Assembly (NCBI GenBank): GCA_049487715.1
Contig: CP150552.1
Coordinates: forward strand, 310,001 to 374,000
Source of the DNA: Pycnococcus provasolii
Lineage: Eukaryota > Chlorophyta > Pseudoscourfieldiophyceae > Pseudoscourfieldiales
Direction of reading: 5' to 3'
Length of the DNA stretch: 64,000 nt
The position numbers were made by a program, and so were the translations under genes. The notes beneath the pieces were generated by a model that saw nothing but the letters and a program-made list of their open reading frames with translations, made no database searches and was not told the DNA's origin. Shown one piece after another: positions 21,084 to 32,450 of this stretch. Within the stretch, counting starts at the first letter, position 1, and every line of letters begins with the position of its first letter.

Positions 21084-22414
21084 TTACGCCATGGCGGCCG
21101 CCGCGACCGCGACGGCGGTGGCGACGAGGCCCACGGACGCCGCACCGCTCTTCAACGTCGTCGTCGACTTTTCCTTCGTCGTCTGCGCCGCCGTCGTCGT
21201 CACCGCCTTCACCGGCGCCTTGGTCGTCGTGTTCGTCGCAGGCGCCTTGGTCGTCGTCGTCTGCGCCGCCATCTGCACACAAAGGCCGTTGAGGAGCCCA
21301 TTCGCAGGTCCGTACCAATCCACCTCAGTCGCGTCGGCAAGGGCGCGTACGGGCGTGCAACCCTCGTCGACGCCGACGGAGCACACCGACGACTTACAGT
21401 TCTCCAGCATCGACTTTGCACGCTCGTTGCACACCGTCGCATTCGGATCAAGGCCGCAAACCGCAGGAGCGATCGGGTTGCCAGCGGAGAAGCACTTGCC
21501 ATCGTTCACGAGAGTGTACCCCGCGCCGGCGCACTTCTCAGTCTCAAGGCGTTGCTTGCGGACCTCGCACAGATTGTCCAGTTCCGTAATACGTGCGATC
21601 GCCTTGGCGGTGGTGATAGCGCCACCCTCCACGTCCACGGGCACGACAAAGTTCGCATACGCCTCCTCGGTCTTGCATTCCTCCTCCTTGAGGGTGGCGA
21701 GCGCAGCGCCGCACGCCGTGCACTCCGTCGTGTTACACGTCGCGTAGCCTCGCGGAAAGCCCGCAGTCTCACCGCAAATCATCGTCGTGTTTGTCGCACG
21801 AAGGGTTCCCGCGGTCGTGCCGTTGCACGCCCCACCGTACAACGTGGTCATCGCAGTCTGGCACACCAACTGGGAGGGCGTGGGCTTGTTGGCTGGTTCC
21901 GCAGGGCATGGGAAGCACGCCCCGGACTTGCAGCCGCCACACTTCTCGAAGTCCTCCGGACTCGCGCACTTCACGCCCGCGCAGTAGTCCGCCTCGCACA
22001 CGAATTTGGTCCCGTTTGAAACCGGCGGCCAGGGCGTGCACTTGGCAGGGCTTGCCGGGGGCACTCCGACGATGTCCTTCAACAAGCACGGGCTGCTGGG
22101 CCCTCCGCCACAGCCGAGTGACTCTTGATCATACAACCCAGTCAAGTGGCCAAGCAGCGGCATGACGCTCCTCCGAGAAGTAGGCGCCGTCCTCGCACCC
22201 CCGGCAGTCTCCACCGAGCACAGGAAGTCCATGCACATGGGCGTGCAAAGGTGTTCATTGTCCGCAATTCCGGGCGCCGAGGCCGCGCCGCAGTAGAGCT
22301 CCAGCGCCTTCTTGCATTCGTCGACTGGGCGTGCGTCCCCTTCATACCGCCATACACCGTACACGCCAGAACGCTAAGGACCATGAACGCTGAGGACGGC
22401 ATCATCATCATCAT
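21084..22414 (-). CDS. Cys-rich secreted protein with Thr-rich stalk and GPI-type tail; frame break after the signal peptide
   Basis: The long frame (21084-22364, no ATG near its 5' end) encodes a protein rich in paired cysteines (e.g. CGGCKSGACFPC, CTPMCMDFLC) with several N-glycosylation sequons, then a mucin-like TTTTKAPATNTTTKAP stalk and a C-terminal hydrophobic tail (AASVGLVATAVAVAAAAMA) typical of a GPI signal. A good signal peptide with five Met codons (MMMMMPSSAFMVLSVLACTVYGG) starts at ATG 22414 but in a neighbouring frame. Joining the two needs a -1 (or +2) change between about 22335 and 22390. It is probably an assembly indel or a missed unusual splice. No family was recognised; likely a cell-surface protein. 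Confidence 0.6.
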
Positions 22415-23287
22415 CGAGGAGTCGCGAGGAGGAGGAGTCGAGGTCTCCAAGGAGGAAGGCCCGACAGAGCGAGGGGACGTGAAATAAAGTGCGCCTTAGG
22501 CGGCCGGTGGGTTCTTCAAGGTGGGTGGCGTCTCGCCGGCGTTTCGCGTTCGGAACCGCCAGATTCTGATTCTGACGCAAGTCTGACATCTGACGGGGAA
22601 AAAAACGGGAAAAAATCATCCCCACAACAAGGGCTTGCAAGGACGAAGTCACGAAGAGGATCGGTTCGTGGAAAACCACATCACCACAACCAAGTTCGAG
22701 TTTTCCCTCGAGTTTTCCCGGGCGAGCTCGGGAAAACTCGTCCTTGGGGAGGACCGCTGACCGCACACGACCCGACTCCTCCACAGGACGCAGTCGAGAA
22801 TGACCCGGCTCCACAAGGCGGGAACGCAGCCAGCGCCCCGCAGACCAGGCTGGGGCACCGGGACACCATTTGGACGGTTGGTGTGATGGCAAAAACCATG
22901 CATTTCCCCCCTTTTTTCCCCCAAACAGGCAGTTGAACACGAATGTGATGTGGGGCTTACGTGTAGCGCGCGAAGCGAGAACGCCAGCGCGAGGACTACT
23001 CAGTGTTGTCGCGGCCGCCACGGTCGCGAAAACACCAAATAGTGCCAGGGGGAAGAAACCCCTGTATCCCCTAATAATACTAACCAAACCGCCTCTTAGA
23101 ACCTGTACCTTAGGGTTTCCAGGTTAGGGTTTCCAGGTTAGGGTTAGCAGGTTAGGGTTAGGGTTACCGTTAGGGTTACGTGCTCCCCTTTCCTTTCTTC
23201 CGTTCATCTTCTCCTCCGGATTTCTTCTTCTTCGCTTTTCTTGTTTTTCCAAAGCGTTCTTTGGGCGTTCTTTGACAAGGGTAAAGT
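22415..23287. other. Divergent intergenic region with TTAGGG array and inverted repeat
   Basis: No gene is supported. CGAGTTTTCCCG at 22709-22720 pairs with CGGGAAAACTCG at 22729-22740 across an 8-nt loop, and the left arm is also partly directly repeated at 22697. A TTAGGG array lies at 23110-23179, about 110 bp before the 23288 start codon. Confidence 0.6.
23110..23179 (+). repeat. TTAGGG array, interrupted
   Basis: Seven TTAGGG units or variants interspersed with TTTCCAG and GCAGG spacers. It sits directly upstream of the 23288 start codon. Confidence 0.85.
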
Positions 23288-23440
23288 ATGGCGTATGAAG
23301 AAAACGCCGATGGTGCTGGCGACTCCGATGCCGGCCTTAAAGGTTTTCATCAAGACAACACTCAAGTTAAGGTGGCGTCGCCGCAAGCAAATGTTCAGAC
23401 AAAAAAATCGAACATATTCAAGAAAATGTTCAGCAGCAAG

Positions 23441-23475
<35 letters not shown>

Positions 23476-24973
23476 GAATGCGACAAACACGCCGTCGCCG
23501 AGGCCGAGGTCGAAGAGCGAGGTGGGAACCGCACCAAGCACCGCAAGAAGACTGTCCTTCAACTTCTTCGGAGCGGGAAAGAACAAAAATAAGGCTGATA
23601 ACGGTCCAGACAGTATCCTGAGGAGTGGACGCAGACGTTCGTCAACGCACTTCGGAGACCCGACGCACGGCGAAGCAGACGAGCCTCGAAAGTCTGAGGA
23701 TGACGACACATTCCGACGAACTCTCAAGCGACTTCTAGCGCACGGCGGTGCACCGCAGGACATTCTCAACCTGCTTGCCGAAAAGGACTTCGACGGCGCA
23801 GCCTTTGGAAACGCACTTCTCACGTGCGCGAACCAACAGGAGAGGCAGGCGGCACGTGCCGCGCTCGAGCGTGCTGTGTCCACGGCTGACGCCGCAGCCA
23901 CCTTTGCCGTGCTGAACGTGCGCGAGGGACTCGCGCAGGCGGTGGTGGACGCGGAAAGTGCAGCTACCAGCGCCCGGTCGCTCGTGCAAATCCTTGGTGC
24001 CGCGCAGGCAAGGGCTCACGCCGCCGTAGGCGAGGCGGAGCTTGCCATGAGAGCAGGCGAAAGTCTGTCTCAGAAGAACAATGCAGTGTCATCAGCCGCG
24101 ACGTCCGGCGTTGAGCTCGAGAACGTACAGCGGGGGGTTATCGATGGCACACCTCAGGCATGCATGACACGAGCTGATGCGAGGCTTCGCGTCGGGGCAC
24201 TCGAGGAGGCGGAGGAGGCGCTCGTCGAAGCAGAGCGCCTTGGCGCCATGGCGGTGGAGGTGGATCAAAGGCGGTGCACGTTAATCGAGCGAGCAGCGGC
24301 AGCCGCCGCAGATCTTTCCGTGCCGCCGCATATTGCGAAGCAGAGACGCGCACTGCTCATTCGCCTCGTCGGCCGGATCGCGGCGGCACGTTTGCTTCTC
24401 GACGATCGAAGCAACGTGCTCGTCTCCGTGCGCAAAGAGGCTGCTCAAAATGCACGAAGCCTCAAAGGAGCACGGATGCTCGTACTGTGCGGACTTGCGG
24501 AAGTACGCGACGCCGTCTCGTGCATTTTAGACGATGAGGAATCGGTCGCGCCGGACGAGGGCGTATTGGCGACGGTGCTCACGTGGAGTCTGGCGGAGGC
24601 TCGACTCCTGTGGTCTGCCGCGGCGAGCCTTCTCCCATCTGACAATGCCTCAGCCGATGAAGTTGCAAAATTGCGCTCGACGTGGAACCTTGACTCTGCC
24701 CGCCTCGAGACTACGCTCGGCGGTCGCAGCGTCGCTTCGCTGAGGCGACTCACCCAGGCGCTCGTCTTGGAGGACGGCAGAGCAACGGCAGAGATGGAAA
24801 GTCGATTGCGCGCAGCCACCGCGACAGGCCGTGCGTCAGCGCAGACGTCGAAGAAGGTGGACGCAAACAGGCGGCGCAAACAGGCGGCGGCAGTAACAAA
24901 GTCGCCACCGGCGGCCGTAGCAAAACGATCGGTCGCTCTTGCAGACCTCGCAAGTGACGACGACCTTCTGTAG
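23288..24973 (+). CDS. polyQ-containing helical protein of unknown function
   Basis: 561 residues from ATG 23288. A basic N-terminus (NIFKKMFSSKK) leads into a CAA-encoded polyQ, then an Arg/Ser/Pro-rich linker containing RRLSFNFFG, then from about residue 140 an almost entirely helical Ala/Glu/Arg-rich region to the end (acidic LASDDDLL). Repeated alanine-heptads suggest helical bundles or coiled coil. The N-terminal FKKMF and RRLSFNFFG segments recall basic-hydrophobic membrane-binding motifs, which is only a suggestion. The polyQ here uses CAA codons and keeps its frame, unlike the CAG tracts at 4175 and 8065. No family was recognised. Confidence 0.65.
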
Positions 24974-25047
24974 AAACCAAAGTGTGTAATGTATAATGTT
25001 GTGATTTTTACTCTAGATAACTCTTGTACACTTGCTTCACACTCGTC

Positions 25048-28000
25048 TCAGTCATCGTCGCTGCTGCTCGAGACATCCTCCAGGAATGACATCGCCTGCC
25101 TGATCACAGAACTTGTGAGATTCGCGCCCTTAACATTGGAATCGCGATCGCGGCGTCTCGATTCTGCTTGCGATGGCGGCGTCATCCTCTGAACCTGTGG
25201 CTTGCCATATACGCCACCACGGCCACCATCACTGTCGTCGTCTTCGTCTTCATCACCACGCCAACGTGTGACAGCCTTTTCAATTCTCTTGACGTCCTGA
25301 GCCTCGCCCCACCGGGAGACAACGTCTTCCATTGTCTTGACGTTCTGTGCCTCGTGCCAACGTGAGACGGCGTCCTCCATTACGTCGAGGGACTGCCCCA
25401 CCTCGCCACGATTACCCTTGCCGGAGAGCGTGCGCTGGGCATCTCCGCTGAGCACTGCATCTCGCAGCTGTTCAAGAGGGCTCATCGCAGATGGAGGTGG
25501 CTTTGGCTTGCGCATCATCGCCACCTTGCTCATGACGCCTCGCCTCGTGTTGGACGTTGAGAAGAGCTGTGGCTGGAACGTACAATCAAGCAACGCATCT
25601 TGCTCTCGTTGCCGCCGAAGCTCCTCACGTCGCTGGGCAGCCTGCTCCTCCTCCATGAGCATGAGATCCTCTATAGGCATTCCCTCGGGGCGACGGCCGG
25701 CAGCCAACTTTCTGCTATGCTCGGATATCTTGGGCGCAAAGCTATCCTTTTGGCCCTCCTGCGGATCAATCTTGCGACCCGCGCTTGGAAGCAGGTAGTG
25801 CCGCGGCCCAGCAAGCGGGCCCATGTCGACAAGGTCGTTGATGAGGCGCATGAACGCGGATTTGTTCACAAGCACCATCTGATCATGTCCATCGCCGGCA
25901 AGCGTGCACCCTTCCACGTCCGAGGGATTCTTTAGCACACGCAACCTCATTTCGTAGAGATCGTTGCGCACCTCGGGGTCGAGTCGCACGAAAAGCTGCG
26001 TGTTGCTGAGGTCAACCAAACCGTCGAGCCGACCTCTGGCCAAGTACCGATAAAGCTGGTCAAAGCGACGCTGCTTGAGCTTCTCCACGACGACGTAGCT
26101 CTTCCAAGTCATGTGCGACATGTTGCTCTGCTCATCGATTTTCTGAAGCTCGTGCTCCGTTGCATATTGCTTCTTGTCGTCAAATTCGTAGCGCATCGCG
26201 TAAAGAAAGTCACCAATGTCAAGACGCGCGGAGTTGCGCTCGAACTGCGGGTTTCGACCAACCATGGGCTGATAAAGTGGTTGCCCCGTCTTCTCGTCAA
26301 AGGGCGCGGCTATGTCCGCGTGCAGCTCAGACTTTCGCAGTGCGATTGCGTCCTTCTCAGCATACAAGCGATCGAAGATGTTGGCGTCATTTCGCACGCC
26401 TGGCCCGCTCGCTCGAGGTGCCACCATCTCGCCGCCAACGCCGCGAAGGCTCTCGGCAATCGCTCTGCTGGATTCGGTGATGGATGGCTGAAATGTGTGG
26501 CCATCAGGTCGCCATGCCTCGTATGCCTGCCGGCGTCTCCGGCGGTCCTCCGCTTCCTCGTAAAGCTGCTCGTGCAGTGGAGCCACGCCAGCCGCGGCAG
26601 CAACCGCCGACCAGCCCTCCGCCTCGAGCGACGCGCGATACATCGATAGTGTCTCGTGCTCCGCCTCGAGTCGCAGGCTCTGCGCGAGTGCGCGACTTCG
26701 CGTGTTGATCGAGGGCGCGAACGAGCACTCCTCCATCTCCCGCTCCTCCTTCTCGCGCCGCATCGCCTCAAGGCGCGCCTCGCGTGCATTTCTGCCGTTG
26801 TCTCGGGTAAGGCGCTCGAATGTGCTCTCGCCAAGCGCCACCGAAGTGCGCTTCATTGTCTTCGCCAGTTCTGAGATGGCTGGCGATCCCACGAATGTGG
26901 CGGCTTCCTGCTCCGCGCGCTGCTCTTGAACCTTTCGATGCACCTCCTCGCGTCTGCGCGCGCTCTCTAGGCCCTCGGCGTAGAGGCGGTCATGAAATGT
27001 GTCAAACCCACCAGTATTGCGACCTCGCGAAAGCTTTCGCGACACCGCGGACATTGGCACGCGAGTATTCACCACCTCCGCCTCCACCTTGCGCGCCAGC
27101 TCTTCGCGCCGCGCGGCGATCTTGCGTTCGCGACTCTCGTAGTCTCCGTAGAGGCGCTCACCGGAGGCGATCGCCGCCTTGGACTTCTTCCCCAGTCGCC
27201 GCCGGCCGTTGGCGCCGGCGGGCACTGCACCGGTCGTCTTCGCCACAGGACGGCCGTGCAGGTGGTGTGCACCGAAACGCGCACTTGCCATCGGTCGCGT
27301 GCGCGGCATCTCGGTGTGAGCCATTATTGGCTGCGTGTGCGTTCTCGGCGAAGTCGACGCTTGACGCCCGGCGTAGGCGGGCGTTTGTTCCTGCTGTCCT
27401 CCGGGCGTTCGTTTCGTGCTATTTGCGGGCGGCTTTGGAATCGGGGCGGGTGGCGGTACCAAAGGCAGCTCAGCCACGGACACAAGCTGGCTGCTGATGT
27501 GTCGCGCGAGCGGACCAGCCACCTTGGGAGAGAGCGCGTTTCTCTCGACGAAAGCCTGCGCCAAGCTCTGCGGCTCGTCGCCCTCGTAGACGTGGATCAC
27601 GTCACTGCGTCCCACACCCACGTCCACGGTCAGCTCGAGGAGTTTGACTCTCTCATCATGTTCTGAGGCGGCTGGTGTCGAGGACGTCGGCGGCGGCGGC
27701 GTTTGTTTTGTGCTTGCTTCGTTTGGCGTGTACGCCGCATTTATTTTTCTTGCACGTTCTGGCGGCTCCTGCTTGCGCGTCCCTTTACTGGAGGTGGTTC
27801 CGCTCGAGCTGTTGCCTTTTTTCTGTTTCTGCGCTGCTTTGTTTCGTTGACTCGTTTCGCCACCATCTTGCGTCGTTGTCGGCGACACAAGCTGCTGACT
27901 GTCACTGTTCATTACTGTTCCAAGGCCGACGCCGACGCCGGCCGGCGTAGCCTCCGAGGCAGAAGAATCGGCCGAAAGAGCGCCCTCAACTGAGGAGTTT

Positions 28001-28119
28001 AGAGTCGTAGTATTATTCAGGGAAGAGGACCGTGACTTCGCCACACGCGAAGCTATGGACGCACGCAGGTCGTCTTGCGTCCGCCTGTACCGCAACAGAC
28101 GCTCCTCTAGCGACGCCAT
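25048..28119 (-). CDS. Repeat protein with FxPxIxxxSRxLA motifs, unknown function
   Basis: 1,023 residues from ATG 28119 (MASLEERLLRYRRTQDDL). The first 300 residues are disordered. The remainder holds at least three copies of a motif of the form FxPxIxxxSRxLA (FAPSINTRSRALAQSL, FQPSITESSRAIAESL, FAPKISEHSRKLAAG) with intervening DRLYAE/ERL and Arg/Glu-rich helices. Such motif series occur in poorly characterised protist proteins, some flagellum- or cytoskeleton-associated, but I cannot name the family with confidence. The C-terminus has repeated MEDxVSRWxEAQ units and an acidic DDD/SSSSDDD tail. It is convergent with the 23288 gene (74-bp gap). Confidence 0.65.
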   Translation of the reverse strand: MASLEERLLRYRRTQDDLRASIASRVAKSRSSSLNNTTTLNSSVEGALSADSSASEATPAGVGVGLGTVMNSDSQQLVSPTTTQDGGETSQRNKAAQKQKKGNSSSGTTSSKGTRKQEPPERARKINAAYTPNEASTKQTPPPPTSSTPAASEHDERVKLLELTVDVGVGRSDVIHVYEGDEPQSLAQAFVERNALSPKVAGPLARHISSQLVSVAELPLVPPPAPIPKPPANSTKRTPGGQQEQTPAYAGRQASTSPRTHTQPIMAHTEMPRTRPMASARFGAHHLHGRPVAKTTGAVPAGANGRRRLGKKSKAAIASGERLYGDYESRERKIAARREELARKVEAEVVNTRVPMSAVSRKLSRGRNTGGFDTFHDRLYAEGLESARRREEVHRKVQEQRAEQEAATFVGSPAISELAKTMKRTSVALGESTFERLTRDNGRNAREARLEAMRREKEEREMEECSFAPSINTRSRALAQSLRLEAEHETLSMYRASLEAEGWSAVAAAAGVAPLHEQLYEEAEDRRRRRQAYEAWRPDGHTFQPSITESSRAIAESLRGVGGEMVAPRASGPGVRNDANIFDRLYAEKDAIALRKSELHADIAAPFDEKTGQPLYQPMVGRNPQFERNSARLDIGDFLYAMRYEFDDKKQYATEHELQKIDEQSNMSHMTWKSYVVVEKLKQRRFDQLYRYLARGRLDGLVDLSNTQLFVRLDPEVRNDLYEMRLRVLKNPSDVEGCTLAGDGHDQMVLVNKSAFMRLINDLVDMGPLAGPRHYLLPSAGRKIDPQEGQKDSFAPKISEHSRKLAAGRRPEGMPIEDLMLMEEEQAAQRREELRRQREQDALLDCTFQPQLFSTSNTRRGVMSKVAMMRKPKPPPSAMSPLEQLRDAVLSGDAQRTLSGKGNRGEVGQSLDVMEDAVSRWHEAQNVKTMEDVVSRWGEAQDVKRIEKAVTRWRGDEDEDDDSDGGRGGVYGKPQVQRMTPPSQAESRRRDRDSNVKGANLTSSVIRQAMSFLEDVSSSSDDD

Positions 28120-29747
28120 AGAATACGACGCCAATACAGTAGACTAGGGAGTTAAGGCCACCCCGCACGGATTCTTAGACTAGTAATGGACGGGACTGGG
28201 AGGGAAGGGCAAAGCGGCCGCGAGACCCTTAAAGGTAGGGGAGAGGGATAAAAAAAAAGTCAGTCCGACGAATTTAAGAACACAAAGCTTTGGTTGGGAC
28301 TCCATTAAAAAAGACCACACCAGACCCTCTGAGGCTCTGACCAGACCCTGCCAAATGGTTATAAAAAAAGACAAATGTTTAGACAAATGTTGGGCTTGAT
28401 CCGCTGGAAGCCTCCCCCTTGCAAGGCCCTTGTTGGCCCTTGTTCTGCTCTTGTTGGCCCTTGTTGGCCCTTGTTGGCTTTGGCACTTGCCACTTGGGAG
28501 TTCATCCGACCGTTGGAACCTTTTCGTACCCGGCTGCCTGGTACAGTTTACACTTTACAGTACACACGTGAGGAACGAGCTATGAACGAGGAACGAGCTA
28601 TGAACGAGGATAATAGCAACGGCTACCTTGGCTGTGGTATCCTACTTTACGATAGGAGATGGCTAACCTTTACCTGGTACCCGTATGGATCCTTTTCAGG
28701 GGGAGGAAGGTGGGGGAGGGGGAAACTTGGCGTTAGGGTTAGGGTTAGGGTTAGGTGCGCTTGTGCTTGTGCTTGTGCTTTGTTGGAGCGCGCGATTCTC
28801 GTCTACCCTAATATTGGTATACTCAACTATTGTAAGGTGAGAAGAACGTTCGGAACCTGTCACACACTCGCCCTGTACAGTACAGTACAGCCCTGTAATG
28901 TTATGTCCACCTTAAGTAGGTACCCGAACGTGTGTGTGTGAATCGTGTGAATCGTGTGAATCCTGAATTTGTTACTTCATACTACCCGTACCGTACCGTA
29001 CCCTTATTAAGGAGGTGTCACTGCTTTGCATTTGGCAACACACTTGAGTCTTGACTACAGTGTTTGTCGTATTTTTTTTATAAAACATGTTATTGGAATG
29101 GATGGGTCTGTATGATAGTCTAAGTAGGGTAGGCCAATTTAATGACTTTCTTTTGCGGCCATCTTTCTTTCTTGAGTTTTGGGAGTTTTCGCAAACACAC
29201 CGGCTTTCGAAATGTTCAGTAAGTACGATATTTCATATTTCATAAAAGTATCCTGACACTGAAACTTGATAGTTTAGAAAACAATTGGAACGTACCCTTC
29301 TTATTTGAAAAGGTTAGGGTGTGTCCGTTTCCATGATGGATGTCGTCTCGTCGGCTGGCCTGACCTGGTGTAGTGGTGTAGTGAGTGACCAGTGTAGTGT
29401 GTGTGCTCGGCCTTGCTTGAAGAAGGAGGGAAAACGTACACGTCGATTGATGTATGTTGATGATGGCCTCGTTGGCCCATGAGGGATAGAGAGAGGCTTC
29501 CAGATAGGCGCCAAATATGTAAAGGCGTCAACAAAATAAGGCAGCGAGCGAGAGGAACAGAACGGCCGAACGGGGTTACAAAAAGTTGCAGACTGCTACA
29601 ACAACAAACACACACGCACACACACACATTGAAGCGACACTGCGACACGGACACGTCGTCAAACGTTCTCAAAAAGCAAAAAGCAGCCTCCTCTCTCTAC
29701 GCTATCAGTGCTGTGTAGTGTGTAATGCCACTCTGATGGGTGCAAAC
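28120..29747. other. Intergenic region between two minus-strand genes
   Basis: No gene is supported. It contains TTAGGG units (28732-28755), a following GTGCTT repeat (about 28758-28780), TACAGTACAGTACAG near 28876 and a (CA)n run near 29605-29628. The longest plus-strand ORF (from 28375) is built from these repeats. Confidence 0.6.
28732..28755 (+). repeat. TTAGGG array, four units
   Basis: CGTTAGGGTTAGGGTTAGGG and one more unit, about 610 bp upstream of the 28119 start codon. Confidence 0.85.
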
Positions 29748-30035
29748 TCAAGCCGCGTCAGCAGCGGTCACAGTCTTGACCAACTCCCCACTCTTGCTGC
29801 GGTACTCCTTATTTGCCGCTTTCGCCGGCTCAGGCACCTCAATGCGCGAGTTGCTCCTCCTGCGCTCCATGGTATCCTTCTTGACTTCTGGGTGAAAGAA
29901 CGCGCCCATGTCCGTTTGAGCGTTTTCCTTGGACGAGCTGTTCCTTCTCATCATTTTGAGGTAACCGGGCATGGCCTCGTCCTGTTCAGCCGAGGCCTTC
30001 TTATTGTTACCACCACCGAAGAGCGAGAACGGCAT
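29748..30035 (-). CDS. Small basic protein of unknown function
   Basis: 95 residues from ATG 30035, stop TGA at 29748. It is Lys/Arg/Ser-rich and hydrophilic, with MMRRNSSSKEN and MERRRSNSR segments that look like phosphorylation sites, and a start MPFSLFGGGNN. There is no signal peptide or membrane segment. Its composition and clean ATG/stop make it likely to be real, but no family was recognised. Confidence 0.5.
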   Translation of the reverse strand: MPFSLFGGGNNKKASAEQDEAMPGYLKMMRRNSSSKENAQTDMGAFFHPEVKKDTMERRRSNSRIEVPEPAKAANKEYRSKSGELVKTVTAADAA

Positions 30036-31383
30036 TGTTCAGTCAATAGCGAGAAGGCTTACGCACAGCTTACGATGTATCGTGGAATGAACGAATGGGG
30101 CCCACCCACCCACCCACGGACCCACGCACGAGGGAGGCGTGTGTAAAGAGGAGGAGAGCGGAGTCCTGAGAGGAGCCCTCCAAAGCGGCTCTCCCAAGAC
30201 CAAAGAAACAGTGTGTGGGAAAACGGCAAAACGGACGGACTTGCCACCTGTACAGCACAGTATGTACCTCACAGGCTCACACTCAGGACGAAGCACCACC
30301 TACGAACTACGAAGCTGAAGAGGCTGAGAGGCTGAACCTTACATAGGTAGAGCACCTTACATAGGCGGAGGCGGAGGCGTAGGCGTTCGAACAAGAGGCC
30401 AAGAGGCCTCAAGGAGGCTGAGCCTCAGCGGACAATAAGGCCTCGGCTCCTGACACCTGCTCAAAGTGAGGTGTCAGACTGTCTTAGGTGGCCTCCTGTT
30501 GCCTGTGGTTGCGTGTACCTTACCTTACTTCTTCTACGGCCGGTCATTTGGCTCCCATGTCGTGCAACCAGGTCGTTTTGCCCGTCTTTGGTGTTCGCAC
30601 CTCTTAGTGGTCCGACGCGTCACGAGGAACAGTGCACAACGACACTCCGTGTACACAACCAGCCAAAGTGGTACACTCCGCCTGGCGCCAGTTGGCTCGG
30701 GGTCCCGTTGTCGTGTATTTGGTTTCCTTTCCCCATGCTGATCAGGGGGGGGATGCTTTGACTGTGGTCTATGATACCACAAGCAATCAACTGGTCAGTC
30801 TGACGTGTCAGATACCTTTAGATATTCCCGAGGGGACAAGGCCACATCACTCACATGTACGGTATCTCCCTTCCTGTTCATGCCAAGAACTTCTGTAGAA
30901 GAAGATACAACGCCTTGAAGGAGGAACGTCGCGAAACGAAGGAAGGAGGCAGACTGGTGGGTAATGGTAACCTCCCAGGCTGAATTCCTTCACTGTAAAG
31001 TAAACTGTAAATTAAGTTAAGGTTAGGTGGTAAAAGGTGTGGACCCACCAAAGAGGTCGTCAGGACGTTCGTGAGGTTGGTGATGACCACCTTCCTGAAC
31101 GGGATCAGGCAGTCATGGAGAGGAACATTCGGATCAAAATCACCATTTGCCTTAGACGGTGCCTGGACCCACTGGTGGACCCGGGAAAAGATTCGGCCGA
31201 ATCAACCTTTCATGTTCAATGAGCTCACATCACACGGATGAAACGGTGATTCCACTCGGACAGGAGGAGCTGGCGCTGAAGCTATAGGATAGGGCTGGCT
31301 TGACGACGTTCGTGCTAAAGGCCTTTCCAGAAGTGACATGCACGGTATGTATGATGTAGGTGTGCGTTGGCAACATGAATTCT
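30036..31383. other. Intergenic region, nothing recognised
   Basis: No supported gene or RNA. CACAGTATGTACC at about 30256 is one of several TACAGTATGTA-like motifs. A GGAGGCGGAGGCGTAGGCG repeat lies near 30364-30386. Confidence 0.5.
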
Positions 31384-32331
31384 TTACACTACGCGAGCGA
31401 TTCTGCTGAGGAGTTCCTCCTTGTCGCCACTCTCCTTCATCTCCAAATCCTCACAGATAACTCGCAGCGTGTCAGATTTCAACCGGCGCAAAAATGATAG
31501 CACAGGTCCATCATCACTCTCGGGCATCAACTCGCGCTTTGCTTTTTTTGCCGGCGAGGGCGCCACATCGCACGTGGGCTCGCGCGCCTGCGACGGCGTG
31601 CCAGTAATGTCAATGACATCCCCACGTTTCAGCGCGTCGTCGAAGCGGCGTGCTTCCACCGTTCTTTGGGTGAGTTCGCAGACGACGTCGACGTCGTCGT
31701 CGTTGTCAGGTGCGTGAGTGGCTGCGGCGGCGGGAGCGGCGGCACCACCAACTGGTTTGCCGTCCAGGTCCTGCAGCTCGAGACCGGCCGCATCAGCGGC
31801 TTTGCGCACGACGTTCCACAAGACGTCGATTCCGTGCGACGTGTGTACATTTTTCGTGCTCAGCCACCACACCCTCGCCTCCGGGTCCCAACGGAAGTGG
31901 GCCTTTTTGAGGTCTTCTTTAAGCGCGAAGCCTTTCTCAATCACAAAGCGGTCATCGCGTACACCCGCCCGAACAAAGGTCGCTTCCGCGCGCGACGGCG
32001 TCTCAGGCTGCGGCTGTTGTTGAGCTGCTGTTTGCTGTCGTGAGGGAGTCGCTGGAGCACGTGATGGACCGGAGTCGCGAGTCTCTTCGTGGAACGGTAT
32101 CGAGATTTCTGCGCACAGATTCCTAATGTCACTCAGCACACTTTGCATTTGGTATGTTGGAATCGGCTTCGCCCATGCCTTTAAAGGCGCTTCCCACTTG
32201 AACCCGAACGCCTTGAGCGCGTCCTTTATTGGGTAGGAGTCCAATACAAAGAGCGTCCCCTCTTCGATGGAAGCACGTACAGGACGAGGCGGAAGCGACG
32301 AGCGCAAGTCCCCACCAGACATGCCTGACAT
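31384..32331 (-). CDS. SAP-domain protein with two DUF5710-like modules
   Basis: 315 residues from ATG 32331 (MSGMSGGDLRSS). Residues 25-57 (FVLDSYPIKDALKAFGFKW...KAW) and about 125-160 (FALKEDLKKAHFRWDPEARVWW) are two copies of a short beta-rich module with the pattern K-x2-LK-x3-F-x-W-x4-W, resembling DUF5710. A nuclear-type basic stretch (SPAKKAKRELMPE) follows. The last 40 residues (FLRRLKSDTLRVICEDLEM...KEELLSRI) form a SAP domain, which binds DNA in chromatin and repair proteins. A role at DNA is therefore likely; the exact function is unknown. An in-frame hydrophobic N-terminal extension upstream of the ATG has only non-ATG starts and is probably 5' UTR. Confidence 0.7.
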   Translation of the reverse strand: MSGMSGGDLRSSLPPRPVRASIEEGTLFVLDSYPIKDALKAFGFKWEAPLKAWAKPIPTYQMQSVLSDIRNLCAEISIPFHEETRDSGPSRAPATPSRQQTAAQQQPQPETPSRAEATFVRAGVRDDRFVIEKGFALKEDLKKAHFRWDPEARVWWLSTKNVHTSHGIDVLWNVVRKAADAAGLELQDLDGKPVGGAAAPAAAATHAPDNDDDVDVVCELTQRTVEARRFDDALKRGDVIDITGTPSQAREPTCDVAPSPAKKAKRELMPESDDGPVLSFLRRLKSDTLRVICEDLEMKESGDKEELLSRIARVV

Positions 32332-32450
32332 ACAAAAAGTGAAAAAAACAAGGGGGCCAAGCACAACAAAGGCGAAAAGGGCCAAAAGGGAAACAACACA
32401 ATAGGGTACCGAACACGCGGAAACGAAACGAAAAAGAAGGGGTAACAACA

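Noticed and set aside
28375-28941. 188-codon plus-strand ORF
   Set aside because: Much of it is translation of TTAGGG, GTGCTT and short direct repeats (RVRVRVR, CACACACA); no recognisable domain.
30466-30761. Two overlapping 91-96 codon ORFs
   Set aside because: Short, compositionally unlike neighbouring genes, no motif.
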